This document shows positions 1-7,913 of a DNA stretch of 64,000 nt, piece after piece. The stretch comes from JAXDMU01 sp963762435. GTDB taxonomy: Bacteria > Pseudomonadota > Alphaproteobacteria > ATCC43930 > CGMCC-115725. The stretch spans positions 372,001 through 436,000 of the forward strand of contig CAVXLN010000010.1 of the NCBI GenBank assembly GCA_963762435.1. The letters are read 5' to 3'. The position numbers and the translations under genes were made by a program. Every line of letters begins with the position of its first letter. Position 1 is the stretch's first letter. The notes beneath the pieces were generated by a model. The model saw only the letters and a program-made list of their open reading frames with translations. It had not been told where the DNA came from and did not search any database.

Positions 1-552
1 CTGCAATATCTCATCCAGAATGCGCGGCGGTTCGTCATGGGTCATGAGACGACCAATTCGGTCGCCCTCGAGCTCACGCGTGGCGGGCTGTTCTCGAGCC
101 GGCAGGATCGCACGCTGCTCGTCTATGGCGAGGATTTCAACAAGATGGGCTGGCAGGAAGCGCAATGGCGCGGCGCCGCCTGCAGCCTGCTGGCCCTTCA
201 GGCGCGGGTCGAGGCCAATGGCAAGACCTTGTTCCTGGCCATGGTGGCGCCTGACAAGCTCTCGACATATGGGCCGTTCCTGGCCGATCAAAGCTTCCAT
301 GGGCTGAGCCGGCTCGATCTGCTGGCGGCATATCCCGCCCTCCATCTCGTCCGGTTCGACCGGGATTTCGATCCGGCCCAAAATGTCGATCTCTATCTGC
401 CCGACGATACGCACTGGTCGACGGTCGGCCACGCGCTGGCCGCCCGGCTGGTCGAGCGGCGGTTGAATGCGCTCGGCGTATTGCCTAGGCTGGCGGCAGC
501 GCTCGATCCCAATAAGGTTCCGGGCCAAAGCGCGCCGCCAGGAAATCCGTGA
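1..552 (+). CDS. AlgX/AlgJ-like SGNH-fold protein, C-terminal part (5' end outside window)
   Basis: The reading frame is open from base 1, so the true start lies upstream. About 183 residues are visible. The clearest landmark is YLPDDTHWSTVGH near the C-terminus, the Asp-x-x-His block typical of SGNH hydrolase/O-acetyltransferase-like proteins of the AlgJ/AlgX type, which act on exported polysaccharides in the periplasm. The earlier part (LLVYGEDFNK, then a hydrophobic strand before APDKLSTYGPFL) also fits that fold. Its tail overlaps the convergent LysR gene by 68 bp. The catalytic serine block is not in view, so the substrate (alginate, cellulose or another polymer) cannot be assigned. The family call is reasonable; activity is inferred. 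Confidence 0.7.
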   Translation: MQYLIQNARRFVMGHETTNSVALELTRGGLFSSRQDRTLLVYGEDFNKMGWQEAQWRGAACSLLALQARVEANGKTLFLAMVAPDKLSTYGPFLADQSFHGLSRLDLLAAYPALHLVRFDRDFDPAQNVDLYLPDDTHWSTVGHALAARLVERRLNALGVLPRLAAALDPNKVPGQSAPPGNP

Positions 553-1405
553 AGACGCGCACCCGGTGCGGCAGATGCCGGCCCTGCGGATAGACCGCAT
601 GGATGGCGCCGTCCTGGATTGGAAACTCATCGAAAAGGCTGACCAGCTTGCCGCTTTCGAGTGCGGCCCCGACCATGAAGCTCGGCAGCCGCGCGATGCC
701 GTTGCCGGCGATCGCGGCGGCGAGCAGCAGATCGCCATTATTGGCGTGCATCCGGCCGCGCACCGGGATCGCCTCCCATTCCGCACCGATTCGGAACGAC
801 CAGAGATCAGGCCGCGGTGAGCCGGTATAGATCAGGCACTCCCGGCCGCCGAGCTCGGACGGATGCGTCGGCCTGCCATGGGCCGCGAGATAGGCCGGGC
901 TGGCGCAGGCGACGAGGCGCGAGCGGGCGAGGCGCCGCGCCACCAGCGTGCTGTCGGGCAGCCGCGGCATGATGCGGATCGCCATATCGTAGCCGCCCTG
1001 CACCAGATCGACGACCCGGTCATCCATCTCGAGGCGGACATCGAGGTCGGGATGGGCCGCCATGAAATCGAGCACTGCTGAAGTCAGATGCAGCACGCCG
1101 AAGCTCAAGGGCGCTGCCACCCGAAGGATGCCGCCGACCGTGCTGCCGTGGCGGCTCGCCGCTTCCTCCGCCACCTCGGCCTCGCGCAGCGCCCGGGCGG
1201 CACCGTCGAGAAAGGCCTGGCCCGCCTCGGTCAGGCTCAAGCGCCGCGTCGTCCGGTTGATCAGCCTCACGCCCAGCCGCGCCTCGAGATCGGCAATGCG
1301 CTGGCTGACGATCGATTTCGACAGGCCGAGCCGCTGCGCCGCCGCCGTGAAGCTCGAGAGCGTGGCGACCGCCTGAAATGCCTGCATCTCCTCGAACCGG
1401 CCCAT
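485..1405 (-). CDS. LysR-family transcriptional regulator
   Basis: A full-length (306 residue) LysR regulator. An N-terminal winged helix-turn-helix spans about residues 4-62, with the recognition region FTAAAQRLGLSKSIVSQRI at 19-37, followed by a linker helix and a substrate-binding domain from about residue 90 (GGILRVAAPLSFG). It is divergent from wrbA with 123 bp between the two starts, so the usual LysR arrangement predicts that it controls wrbA and itself. The effector is unknown; quinones or electrophiles would fit a quinone-reductase target, but that is inference. The 3' end overlaps the end of the convergent gene at 1-552. Confidence 0.92.
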   Translation of the reverse strand: MGRFEEMQAFQAVATLSSFTAAAQRLGLSKSIVSQRIADLEARLGVRLINRTTRRLSLTEAGQAFLDGAARALREAEVAEEAASRHGSTVGGILRVAAPLSFGVLHLTSAVLDFMAAHPDLDVRLEMDDRVVDLVQGGYDMAIRIMPRLPDSTLVARRLARSRLVACASPAYLAAHGRPTHPSELGGRECLIYTGSPRPDLWSFRIGAEWEAIPVRGRMHANNGDLLLAAAIAGNGIARLPSFMVGAALESGKLVSLFDEFPIQDGAIHAVYPQGRHLPHRVRVFTDFLAARFGPEPYWDRALPPA

Positions 1406-1453
1406 CGATTGATCGGCTTCCCAGAACGGTGTTTCCCGATTGGGTGAGGTTAT

Positions 1454-1465
1454 CCGATCAGTCGG
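1454..1465. promoter_or_regulatory. Inverted repeat in the LysR-wrbA intergenic region
   Basis: CCGA-N4-TCGG lies between the divergent LysR and wrbA starts, about 63 bp before the wrbA ATG. Its position suits an operator for the neighbouring LysR protein, but it is short and the classical T-N11-A form is not distinct. Weak evidence. Confidence 0.25.
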
Positions 1466-1528
1466 AACAGTCTAGATCTATCCTGTCATTTCCCGGCCAA
1501 GCAGGCGCCGGGCACAGGGAGCTCAACC

Positions 1529-2134
1529 ATGTCCAAGGTTCTCGTCCTCTATTACAGCAGCTACGGCCATATCGAGACGATGGCCAATGCCGTCGCCGAA
1601 GGCGCCAAGTCGGTGCCGGGCACCGAGGTGACCCTGAAGCGCGTGCCCGAGCTGATGTCGCGCGAGGCCGCCGAGAAGGCGTATTTCAAGGTCGACCAGG
1701 CCGCCCCGATCGCAACCGTCGAGGAGCTGGCCGATTACGACGCCATCATCTTCGGCACGCCGACCCGCTTCGGCAACATGGCGGCACAGATGCGCAATTT
1801 CCTCGACCAGACCGGCCCGCTCTGGATGCAGGGCAAGCTGATCGGCAAGGTCGGCAGCGTGTTCGCCTCGACCGGCGTGCAGCATGGCGGGCAGGAGACG
1901 ACGATCACGTCGTTCCACACCACGCTCTTGCATCACGGCATGGTCATCGTGGGCGTGCCCTTTTCCGAGCAGCGTCTGATGAAGCTCGACCAGGTCAGCG
2001 GCGGCACGCCCTATGGCGCCACGACCATTGCCGGCCCCGACGGCAAGCGCCAGCCGACCGAGAACGAGCTTGCGATCGCCCATTTCCAGGGCAGCCACGT
2101 CGCCGGTATCGCGGCCAAGCTCGCGGCCAAGTAA
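1529..2134 (+). CDS. wrbA: NAD(P)H:quinone oxidoreductase, WrbA type
   Basis: A 201-residue flavodoxin-fold protein of normal family length. The FMN phosphate loop is at residues 8-20 (YYSSYGHIETMAN), the second FMN-contact segment at 76-91 (GTPTRFGNMAAQMRNF), and the GVQHGGQETT block at 116-125 is characteristic of WrbA. The family reduces quinones by two electrons from NAD(P)H, avoiding semiquinone radicals, and acts as a cytoplasmic tetramer. The start is supported by an AGGGAG ribosome site just upstream. It is transcribed away from the LysR gene, a frequent pairing for this enzyme. Confidence 0.95.
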   Translation: MSKVLVLYYSSYGHIETMANAVAEGAKSVPGTEVTLKRVPELMSREAAEKAYFKVDQAAPIATVEELADYDAIIFGTPTRFGNMAAQMRNFLDQTGPLWMQGKLIGKVGSVFASTGVQHGGQETTITSFHTTLLHHGMVIVGVPFSEQRLMKLDQVSGGTPYGATTIAGPDGKRQPTENELAIAHFQGSHVAGIAAKLAAK

Positions 2135-2302
2135 CGGGTTAATTTTAAAAGGCTTCGAAGCGAGGTTGCGCGCTTCCGCCACGAGGCGCGGCGGAATAAA
2201 CTTCGCCGCGGGCCCGTCATTGAGGCGGTCCCCAAGACCGGATTCGCTGTCGCCACCCGGTGGCAGTATCATGCCGGCGCTCGCAACCTCGCGGAGCCTT
2301 CG

Positions 2303-2812
2303 ATGCGTTCTGTTCTTGTCTCGGCGGCGCTCATGCTGTTCCTCGCCGCCTGCGCCATGCCGACGCCGTTCAAGCCGGCCGATCCCGACGGCGGCAACGG
2401 CTATTCCGTGCAGCAGCTCGAGGCCAATCGCTTCATGATCGGCTTCGCCGGCAACACCTCGACGCCGCGCCAGACGAACGAGACCTATCTGCTGTATCTG
2501 GCCTCGCAGATCACGCTCAAGAACGGCTTCGACTATTTCGTGCTGAACGGCAAGAGCTTCGACAAGACAACGAATTACGAGACCTATGACACCGGCTTCG
2601 GCGGCGGCTTCTTCGGGCGCCGGCGCGGCTTCGGCGGCGGTTTCGATACCGCCTACACCACGCCCTATAGCGCCTATGACGTGTTCGCCGAGATTCAGCT
2701 GTTCAAAGGGCCGAAGCCGGTAAGCCTGCCGAACGCCTATGACGCGCATGATGTCGACAGCCGGCTCGGCCCGCAGATCCCGCGTCCGGCACCGCCGGTC
2801 GGACCCTATTGA
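2303..2812 (+). CDS. CC0125/CC1285-family lipoprotein
   Basis: A 169-residue predicted lipoprotein. A signal peptide (residues 1-17) ends in the lipobox LAAC, with the acylated Cys at about 17. The mature part contains GYSVQQLEANRFMIGFAGN and a TYLLYLASQITLKNGFDYF block, both recognisable from the alphaproteobacterial CC0125/CC1285 lipoprotein family. Glycine- and phenylalanine-rich residues 93-113 follow. The function of the family is not established. No neighbour suggests a partner; wrbA upstream is 168 bp away and probably a separate unit. Confidence 0.85.
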   Translation: MRSVLVSAALMLFLAACAMPTPFKPADPDGGNGYSVQQLEANRFMIGFAGNTSTPRQTNETYLLYLASQITLKNGFDYFVLNGKSFDKTTNYETYDTGFGGGFFGRRRGFGGGFDTAYTTPYSAYDVFAEIQLFKGPKPVSLPNAYDAHDVDSRLGPQIPRPAPPVGPY

Positions 2813-2896
2813 CCGGTAGATCTCTCTAGATATCCAAATCGAAATGGTATAATTACCGATTGACTCCGATCGGTGACCGTACTAATTTTCCGTTCA

Positions 2897-2953
2897 CAGC
2901 GCCGATTTGAGCAACAGCTTGCGGGCGCTTTACAAATGCAGCTAAAGCGAGGC
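2897..2953 (+). ncRNA. SAM-II riboswitch aptamer (metA type)
   Basis: The segment matches the known SAM-II layout in order. P1 is AGCGCC (2898-2903) pairing with GGCGCT (2924-2929). The loop begins GATTTGAGC and contains AGCTTGC (2916-2922). The joining strand TTACAAATGC is followed by the invariant GCTAAAG (2941-2947) and a purine-rich end. The AAAT/GATTT and AGCTTGC/GCAGCT complementarities fit the H-type pseudoknot. SAM-II binds S-adenosylmethionine and represses the downstream gene. An intrinsic terminator starts 4 nt after the aptamer, so premature termination is the likely mechanism. The first gene of the operon starts about 110 nt downstream. Confidence 0.87.
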
Positions 2954-2956
2954 GAC

Positions 2957-2988
2957 AACCGCCCCGGCAACAGCTGCGGCGGTTTTTT
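2957..2988 (+). terminator. Intrinsic terminator, probable riboswitch expression platform
   Basis: AACCGCC (2957-2963) pairs with GGCGGTT (2978-2984), followed by a run of U to 2988. It sits directly after the SAM-II aptamer and upstream of the ABC transporter operon, so it probably acts as a regulated attenuator. It could also end read-through from the lipoprotein gene. Confidence 0.82.
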
Positions 2989-3063
2989 CGTCTCTCGCGA
3001 AAACCGCCCCATTTCAACGACGGCATCGGGATCGCCCGATGCCGGCAGGACAAGGGGACGACG

Positions 3064-4035
3064 ATGGCAGTTTCAGGCAGGTTCGGGCGCTTCTTTCTGG
3101 GCACGCTTCTCGGTGCGGCGCTCATGGCCAGCGCCCATGCGGAGAAGCTCACCGTCTCGCTCGACTATGCCTATTACAACCCGGTCAGCCTGGTGCTGAA
3201 GGACAAGCATTGGGTCGAGGAAGCGCTCGGTCCCGACGTGACGGTGCAGTGGATCTACACGGCCGGCAGCAACAAGGCGCTCGAGTTCCTGAATGCCCGC
3301 AGCCTCGATTTCGGCTCGACCGCCGGTGCCGCGGCGCTGCTCGGCCGCGCCAACGGCAATCCGATGAAGGCGATCTATGTTTATTCGAAGCCCGAATGGA
3401 CGGCCCTCGTCACGCGCGCCGATTCACCGATCCAGAGCGTTGCCGACCTCAAGGGCAAGCGCATCGCGGTGACGCGCGGCACCGATCCGCACATCTTCCT
3501 GCTCCGCGCCTTGGCCGGTGCCGGCCTGACCGAGCATGATGTCAAGATCGTGCCGCTGCAGCATGTCGATGGCCGGCTGGCGCTCGACAAGGGCGATGTC
3601 GATGCCTGGTCGGGCCTTGACCCCTTCATGGCGCAGGCCGAGCTCGAAAGCCACGACCGGCTGTTCTTCCGCAATCCCGATCTCAACACCTATGGCGTAC
3701 TGAATGTGCGCGAGGCCTTCGCGGCCGAGCATGCCGACATCGTCGAGAAGGTCGTGACGGCCTATGAGCGCGGCCGGCATTGGGCGCTCGATCATCGCGC
3801 CGAGCTGGCCCTGACGCTGGCCTCGGCCGCCAAGCTCACGCCCGAGGTCGCGGCACGCCAGCTCGAGCGCACGGATCTGTCGAACCCGGTGCTGGGCGAC
3901 GGGCCGCGGCAATCGATCGCCGCCGCAGGATCCGTGCTGAAGGCGAGCGGCATCGTGCCCGAAGATACCGACACGGACAGCGTGCTGGCAGCCTTGATCG
4001 AGCCGCGCTTCACGCGCCAGCTGGCGGAACGCTGA
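3064..4035 (+). CDS. ABC transporter periplasmic binding protein, aliphatic sulfonate type (SsuA/TauA-like)
   Basis: 323 residues, with a signal peptide cleaved near residue 26 (ASAHA) and then the SsuA/NMT1-like fold: LTVSLDYAYYNPVSLVLKD, NARSLDFGSTAG, and the hinge block DLKGKRIAVTRGTDPHIFLL. Binding proteins of this family deliver sulfonates, taurine or related small anions to an SsuBC/TauBC-type importer. It is the first gene behind the SAM-II riboswitch and terminator, so its expression should fall when S-adenosylmethionine is plentiful. A sulfur-containing ligand that feeds methionine or cysteine supply is therefore likely (inference). The start is preceded by an AAGGGGACGACG ribosome site. 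Confidence 0.88.
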   Translation: MAVSGRFGRFFLGTLLGAALMASAHAEKLTVSLDYAYYNPVSLVLKDKHWVEEALGPDVTVQWIYTAGSNKALEFLNARSLDFGSTAGAAALLGRANGNPMKAIYVYSKPEWTALVTRADSPIQSVADLKGKRIAVTRGTDPHIFLLRALAGAGLTEHDVKIVPLQHVDGRLALDKGDVDAWSGLDPFMAQAELESHDRLFFRNPDLNTYGVLNVREAFAAEHADIVEKVVTAYERGRHWALDHRAELALTLASAAKLTPEVAARQLERTDLSNPVLGDGPRQSIAAAGSVLKASGIVPEDTDTDSVLAALIEPRFTRQLAER

Positions 4036-4044
4036 GGCGCAGCT

Positions 4045-4872
4045 ATGGCCAACCTCGCCTTCATCGGCCGGCCTCCCGCAATCCTTCTCGCCAAGCCCAG
4101 GGCCCGGCTGCGCGTGCCCACCTGGCCCTTGGGCCTGATCCTGCCGGCGCTGATCGCCGCCCTGTGGGAATATGTCTGCCGGACCGGGCTTGTGGCGCCC
4201 AACCTGCTGCCGGCGCCGAGCGCCATCTTCAAGGCGCTCTATACGCTGGCGCTGAATGGCGATCTCGCGATACATCTCGAGGCGACCTGCTTGCGGCTGG
4301 CCTTGGGATTCATTTTCGGCGCCATCGCGGGCACGCTGCTCGGTGCCTTGACCGGCGCCTCGCCGCTTGCGCGCGCGCTCGTCGATCCGATGGTCCAAGG
4401 CCTGCGCGCGGTGCCGTCCATCGCCTGGGTCCCGCTCTTCATTCTGTGGCTCGGCATCTTCGAGGCATCCAAGGTGACGCTGATCGCGGTCGGCGTGTTC
4501 TTTCCGGTCTATCTGAGCCTGATGACCGGCATCGCCCAGGTCGACCGCAAGCTGATCGAGGTCGGCCAGGTGCATCGGCTGGGCGGGATCGAACGGCTCT
4601 GGCGCATCCTGCTGCCGGCGAGCCTGCCCGCCTATGTCACCGGGCTGCGCGGCGGCCTGGGCTTGGGCTGGATGTTCGTGATCGCGGCCGAGCTGATGGG
4701 GGCCTCCGAAGGGGTGGGCTTCCTGCTCATCGACGGTCAGCAGACCGGCCGTCCGGCGATCGTGATCGGCGCCATCCTGATCTTCGCGCTTCTGGGCAAG
4801 CTGACGGATGTGGTGGTGGCCTTGCTCGGCGAACGTCTCATCGCCTGGCAAGATGTTGCAGTCGAGAGGTGA
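4045..4872 (+). CDS. ABC transporter permease, SsuC/TauC type
   Basis: A 275-residue inner-membrane permease of the BPD_transp_1 class with about six membrane segments. The EAA-loop that docks on the ATPase is at roughly residues 172-200 (IEVGQVHRLGGIERLWRILL). It starts 9 bp after the binding-protein stop and overlaps the ATPase start, so the three genes form one translationally linked importer. Substrate range follows the binding protein (sulfonate-like). No oddities seen. Confidence 0.93.
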   Translation: MANLAFIGRPPAILLAKPRARLRVPTWPLGLILPALIAALWEYVCRTGLVAPNLLPAPSAIFKALYTLALNGDLAIHLEATCLRLALGFIFGAIAGTLLGALTGASPLARALVDPMVQGLRAVPSIAWVPLFILWLGIFEASKVTLIAVGVFFPVYLSLMTGIAQVDRKLIEVGQVHRLGGIERLWRILLPASLPAYVTGLRGGLGLGWMFVIAAELMGASEGVGFLLIDGQQTGRPAIVIGAILIFALLGKLTDVVVALLGERLIAWQDVAVER

Positions 4873-5648
4873 TGATGGACGAGCTTCTCGAAATCGGCGG
4901 CCTGGTCAAAGGCTTCGAAACGGACAGCCCGGTCCTGGGGCCGGTCGATCTGACGCTCGAAGGCGGCCGCATCGCCGCCATCATCGGGCGCAGCGGCACC
5001 GGCAAGAGCACGCTGCTGCGGCTGCTCGCCGGGCTCGAAAGCCCGAGCGCCGGCTCGATCCGGCTCGATGGCAAGCCGATTCGGCCCAATGATGTCGGCG
5101 TCGTGTTCCAGGAGCCGCGGCTGATGCCGTGGCTCAATGTCGCGGGCAATGTGGGCTTCGGCCTGAAGCACCTGCCGCGCGCCGAGCGCCGGGCGGCGGT
5201 GGCCGAGGCGCTCGAGGTGGTGGGCCTCGCCGATGCCGCGGAAAAGCTGCCGAAACAGCTCTCCGGCGGCATGGCGCAGCGCACGGCGCTGGCCCGCGCG
5301 CTGGCGATCCGGCCGCGGCTTTTGCTGCTCGACGAGCCCTTCAGCGCACTCGACCCGTTGACGCGGCTCTCGATGCAGGATCATCTTCTGGAGATCTGGC
5401 GGCATTACGGACCGACCGTGGTGCTGATCAGCCACGATATGGACGAGGCGCTGGTGCTGGCCGATCGGATCGTCGTGCTCGACGGTCCGCCGGGTCGTGT
5501 CATAGCCGAGTTCAGCCCCGACCTGTCGCAACCGCGGCGGCGCGGCGGTCCCGGCTTCCAGCGCTGGCGCGATCGGCTGATCGCGATGCTCGGCGTCGGC
5601 GCCGGGCCTCAGCGCACGGATTTTCCGGAGATGAAGCATGCAGTCTGA
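4872..5648 (+). CDS. ABC transporter ATPase, SsuB/TauB type
   Basis: 258 residues with every ABC ATPase motif: Walker A GRSGTGKST (39-47), Q-loop near 80 (VVFQEPRLMPW), signature LSGGMAQR (130-137), Walker B LLLLDEP (150-156) and the switch histidine in SHD (187-189). It powers the permease encoded just upstream. Its first ATG overlaps the permease stop by one base. A second ATG three bases later (4875) has better spacing from GAGAGG and may be the real start. The 3' end overlaps the OsmC gene by 11 bp, showing continued coupling. Confidence 0.93.
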   Translation: MMDELLEIGGLVKGFETDSPVLGPVDLTLEGGRIAAIIGRSGTGKSTLLRLLAGLESPSAGSIRLDGKPIRPNDVGVVFQEPRLMPWLNVAGNVGFGLKHLPRAERRAAVAEALEVVGLADAAEKLPKQLSGGMAQRTALARALAIRPRLLLLDEPFSALDPLTRLSMQDHLLEIWRHYGPTVVLISHDMDEALVLADRIVVLDGPPGRVIAEFSPDLSQPRRRGGPGFQRWRDRLIAMLGVGAGPQRTDFPEMKHAV

Positions 5649-6177
5649 AGAACTTCGCGCCCTCCAGGCCCCGCTCAAGGACCAGTACCGCAGCGCGCCG
5701 GAATCCGCACTCATCACGCTCGAGGCGCGCGGCACACTCGATTCACTGGGCCTGACCTGCAAGGTCGAGACCGGCAAGGCGATGGTCGAGGCCGGCCTTC
5801 ATCCCGCGACCGGCGGCGACGGCCTGTCGGCCTGCTCGGGCGACATGCTGCTGGAGGCGCTCGTCGCCTGCGCCGGCGTCACCGTGCGCGCGGTATCGAC
5901 GGCACTCGGCATCGAGCTCCATGGTGGGACCGTCCATGCGGAGGGCGATCTCGATTTCCGCGGCACGCTCGGCGTCGACAAGCAGGCGCCGGTGGGCTTC
6001 AAGGATATCCGCCTGAGCTTCGATCTCGACACCGACGCCTCGCCCGAGCAGCTCGCGAGCCTCTTGAAGCTGACCGAGCGCTATTGCGTCATCTACCAGA
6101 CCCTGCGGCAGCCGCCGCCGGTCGCCGTCACGCTCGAAACCACGGGAAGGGAGCCCGCCCATGCCAACGCTCTATAG
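5638..6177 (+). CDS. OsmC-family protein (thiol peroxidase-like)
   Basis: 179 residues with the OsmC/Ohr fold. The two cysteines expected of the redox pair are Cys78 (LEALVACAGVT) and Cys150 (TERYCVIYQ), with additional cysteines at 41 and 66. OsmC/Ohr proteins reduce organic hydroperoxides with these cysteines, although many paralogues have other roles. Its place in a SAM-II-controlled sulfur-import operon, overlapping the ATPase gene, suggests a role in handling the imported compound or protecting thiols; that is inference. It overlaps the next small gene by 17 bp. Confidence 0.87.
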   Translation: MQSEELRALQAPLKDQYRSAPESALITLEARGTLDSLGLTCKVETGKAMVEAGLHPATGGDGLSACSGDMLLEALVACAGVTVRAVSTALGIELHGGTVHAEGDLDFRGTLGVDKQAPVGFKDIRLSFDLDTDASPEQLASLLKLTERYCVIYQTLRQPPPVAVTLETTGREPAHANAL

Positions 6178-6400
6178 AAGCGCCGGCCAGGAGCCGAGCC
6201 TCGATGAAGTCTTCGCCGACCCGATCATCCATGCGGTGATGCGGCGCGACGGGGTCAGCCGCGAGACGCTGTGCCGCGTGGTGAAGGGTGCGCGGATCAG
6301 CCTCGGGCTGGTGCCGGAGGGCGTGGTGCCGATGCCGGCGGCGATCGCGCGAGCGGACATGCGCTGTCCCGATCACGCCCTCTGGATGCGCTGCGGCTGA
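6161..6400 (+). CDS. Small conserved protein of unknown function (79 residues)
   Basis: A 79-residue protein whose start overlaps the OsmC gene and has a GGGAAGGGAG ribosome site, which argues for a real, coupled gene. The N-terminal half (SLDEVFADPIIHAVMRRDGV followed by SRETLCRVV) resembles a short helical motif common in small alphaproteobacterial proteins. The C-terminal half is less structured and has Cys at 71 and 78. There is no signal peptide or membrane segment. I do not recognise a function. As the last gene of the riboswitch operon it may be an accessory to the importer or the OsmC protein. Confidence 0.65.
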   Translation: MPTLYRSAGQEPSLDEVFADPIIHAVMRRDGVSRETLCRVVKGARISLGLVPEGVVPMPAAIARADMRCPDHALWMRCG

Positions 6401-6421
6401 CGACCCAGGACTGACCGAAAG

Positions 6422-7567
6422 GTGAGCATCGGGGTTGCGATCGGCGGCCTGAGTCTGGCTATCTGGCTGGTGCTGTTGCTGGCACGCGGGCGGTTCTGGC
6501 AGATCCGGTTGCCGCCGGTGCCGGCGGGTGCGCCGAGCCAGGCTCGCATCACGGTCGTGATCCCGGCGCGCGACGAGGCGGAGGGCATCCAGGCCACGAT
6601 CGCCTCGCTCTTGACGCAGGACCATGCCGGCCCGATCCGAATCGTGCTGGTCGATGATCATTCGACCGACGGCACCGCCGATCTCGCCCGAGCGGCGGCC
6701 GAAGCGGCGGGCGGGGCCGACCGGCTCACCGTGCTCGAGGCGCGCGACCTGCCACCCGGCTGGACCGGCAAGCTTTGGGCGGTGAGCGAGGGCCTGGCGC
6801 ATGCGCGCACGATCCCGTCCGATTTCCTGCTGCTGACCGATGCCGACATCACGCATGGGACATCGAACCTGGCGACGCTGGCGCGCCGGGCCGAGGCGGA
6901 GAATCGCGACCTCGTCTCGCTGATGGTGAAGCTCAGATGCCAGTCACTGGCCGAGCGCGCCTTCATCCCGGCCTTCATCTTCTTCTTCTTCATGCTCTAC
7001 CCGCCGCGCTGGGCGGCCGATTCCGCATCGAAGACCGCCGGCGCCGCCGGCGGTTGCATGCTGATCCGGCCGCAGGCGCTGGACCGGATCGGCGGCATCG
7101 CCGCCATTCGCGGCGCGCTGATCGATGATTGCGCGCTGGCAGCGGCGGTGAAGAAGAGTGGCGGCCGCATCAGCCTCGACGTGACCGAGGATGCGCACTC
7201 GACCCGCGACTATGCCGGCTGGCAGGAGATCTGGCGCATGGTCGCCCGTACCGCCTTCACGCAGCTGCATTACTCGACGCTGATGCTGGCCGGCACGATC
7301 CTGGGGCTGGCGCTCACATACCTCGCCCCGCCGCTGCTCACAATCTTCGGCGACGGCACCGCGCGCTGGCTGGGATTGGCCGCCTGGCTCGCCATGACCG
7401 GCGCCTTCTGGCCGACCGTGCGCTTCTACCGCCTCAACATCCTCTGGGCCGCCGCCATGCCGGCGATCGCCGCCTTCTATGCGGCGGCGACGCTGGGATC
7501 GGCGGTCAATTACTGGCGCGGCAAGGGCGGCCAATGGAAGGGCCGCGCCCAGGCGATCCGGGCTTAA
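6422..7567 (+). CDS. hpnB: Hopanoid-associated glycosyltransferase HpnB
   Basis: 381 residues starting at a GTG preceded by GAAAGG. One N-terminal membrane segment (about 4-22) precedes a GT-A family 2 domain with ITVVIPARDEAEG, IVLVDDHSTDGTADLA and a DADI metal/sugar-binding motif. LPPGWTGKLWAV is distinctive of HpnB, and two or three C-terminal membrane segments follow. HpnB proteins are encoded with hopanoid genes and are thought to glycosylate hopanoid-linked lipids at the inner membrane. No squalene-hopene cyclase or other hpn gene lies nearby, so this copy is detached from such a cluster, at least within the window. Confidence 0.85.
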   Translation: MSIGVAIGGLSLAIWLVLLLARGRFWQIRLPPVPAGAPSQARITVVIPARDEAEGIQATIASLLTQDHAGPIRIVLVDDHSTDGTADLARAAAEAAGGADRLTVLEARDLPPGWTGKLWAVSEGLAHARTIPSDFLLLTDADITHGTSNLATLARRAEAENRDLVSLMVKLRCQSLAERAFIPAFIFFFFMLYPPRWAADSASKTAGAAGGCMLIRPQALDRIGGIAAIRGALIDDCALAAAVKKSGGRISLDVTEDAHSTRDYAGWQEIWRMVARTAFTQLHYSTLMLAGTILGLALTYLAPPLLTIFGDGTARWLGLAAWLAMTGAFWPTVRFYRLNILWAAAMPAIAAFYAAATLGSAVNYWRGKGGQWKGRAQAIRA

Positions 7568-7913
7568 GCCGAATCTCGGTGAACGGGACCGATGCCGAGG
7601 CCTCTGTCGCCGGGCGCCCACATCCGTGGGCTTGGCTTTCGCGCCATACAGCTCAGCACTCGCACTTGCTCGCGATACCGGATCCCGATGAGTCTCGCTC
7701 ACCGGGATCCGGTATTAGGCCGAATGGAGGCCGATTGACAAACTCGTCATCAGAGCCTTCACTTACAGTTTACTCTGATCGATTGGAAACCAGTTCGCCG
7801 ATGTCACGACGTTGACGTAGCCGCACCGGATGCCATGCTGAATTGCCCCGCACAGCTTCTGCACGCTTACCTAAATCCCTACACAGATCAGCAAATTATA
7901 GGGATGCAGACGC
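7568..7913. other. Intergenic stretch before the lower-GC TPR gene
   Basis: About 350 bp without a convincing gene. It contains the long perfect hairpin at 7675-7715. From about 7735 onward base composition drops sharply in GC compared with the hpnB side, marking the edge of what looks like acquired DNA. No terminator U-tract, tRNA or insertion-sequence end was seen. Confidence 0.6.
7675..7715. repeat. Long perfect hairpin after hpnB
   Basis: ATACCGGATCCCG (7675-7687) is exactly complementary to CGGGATCCGGTAT (7703-7715). The loop has a further inner pairing, TGAG (7689-7692) with CTCA (7698-7701). It may slow or end transcription from hpnB, though no U-tract follows, or be a repetitive palindrome at the edge of the lower-GC segment. 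Confidence 0.75.
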
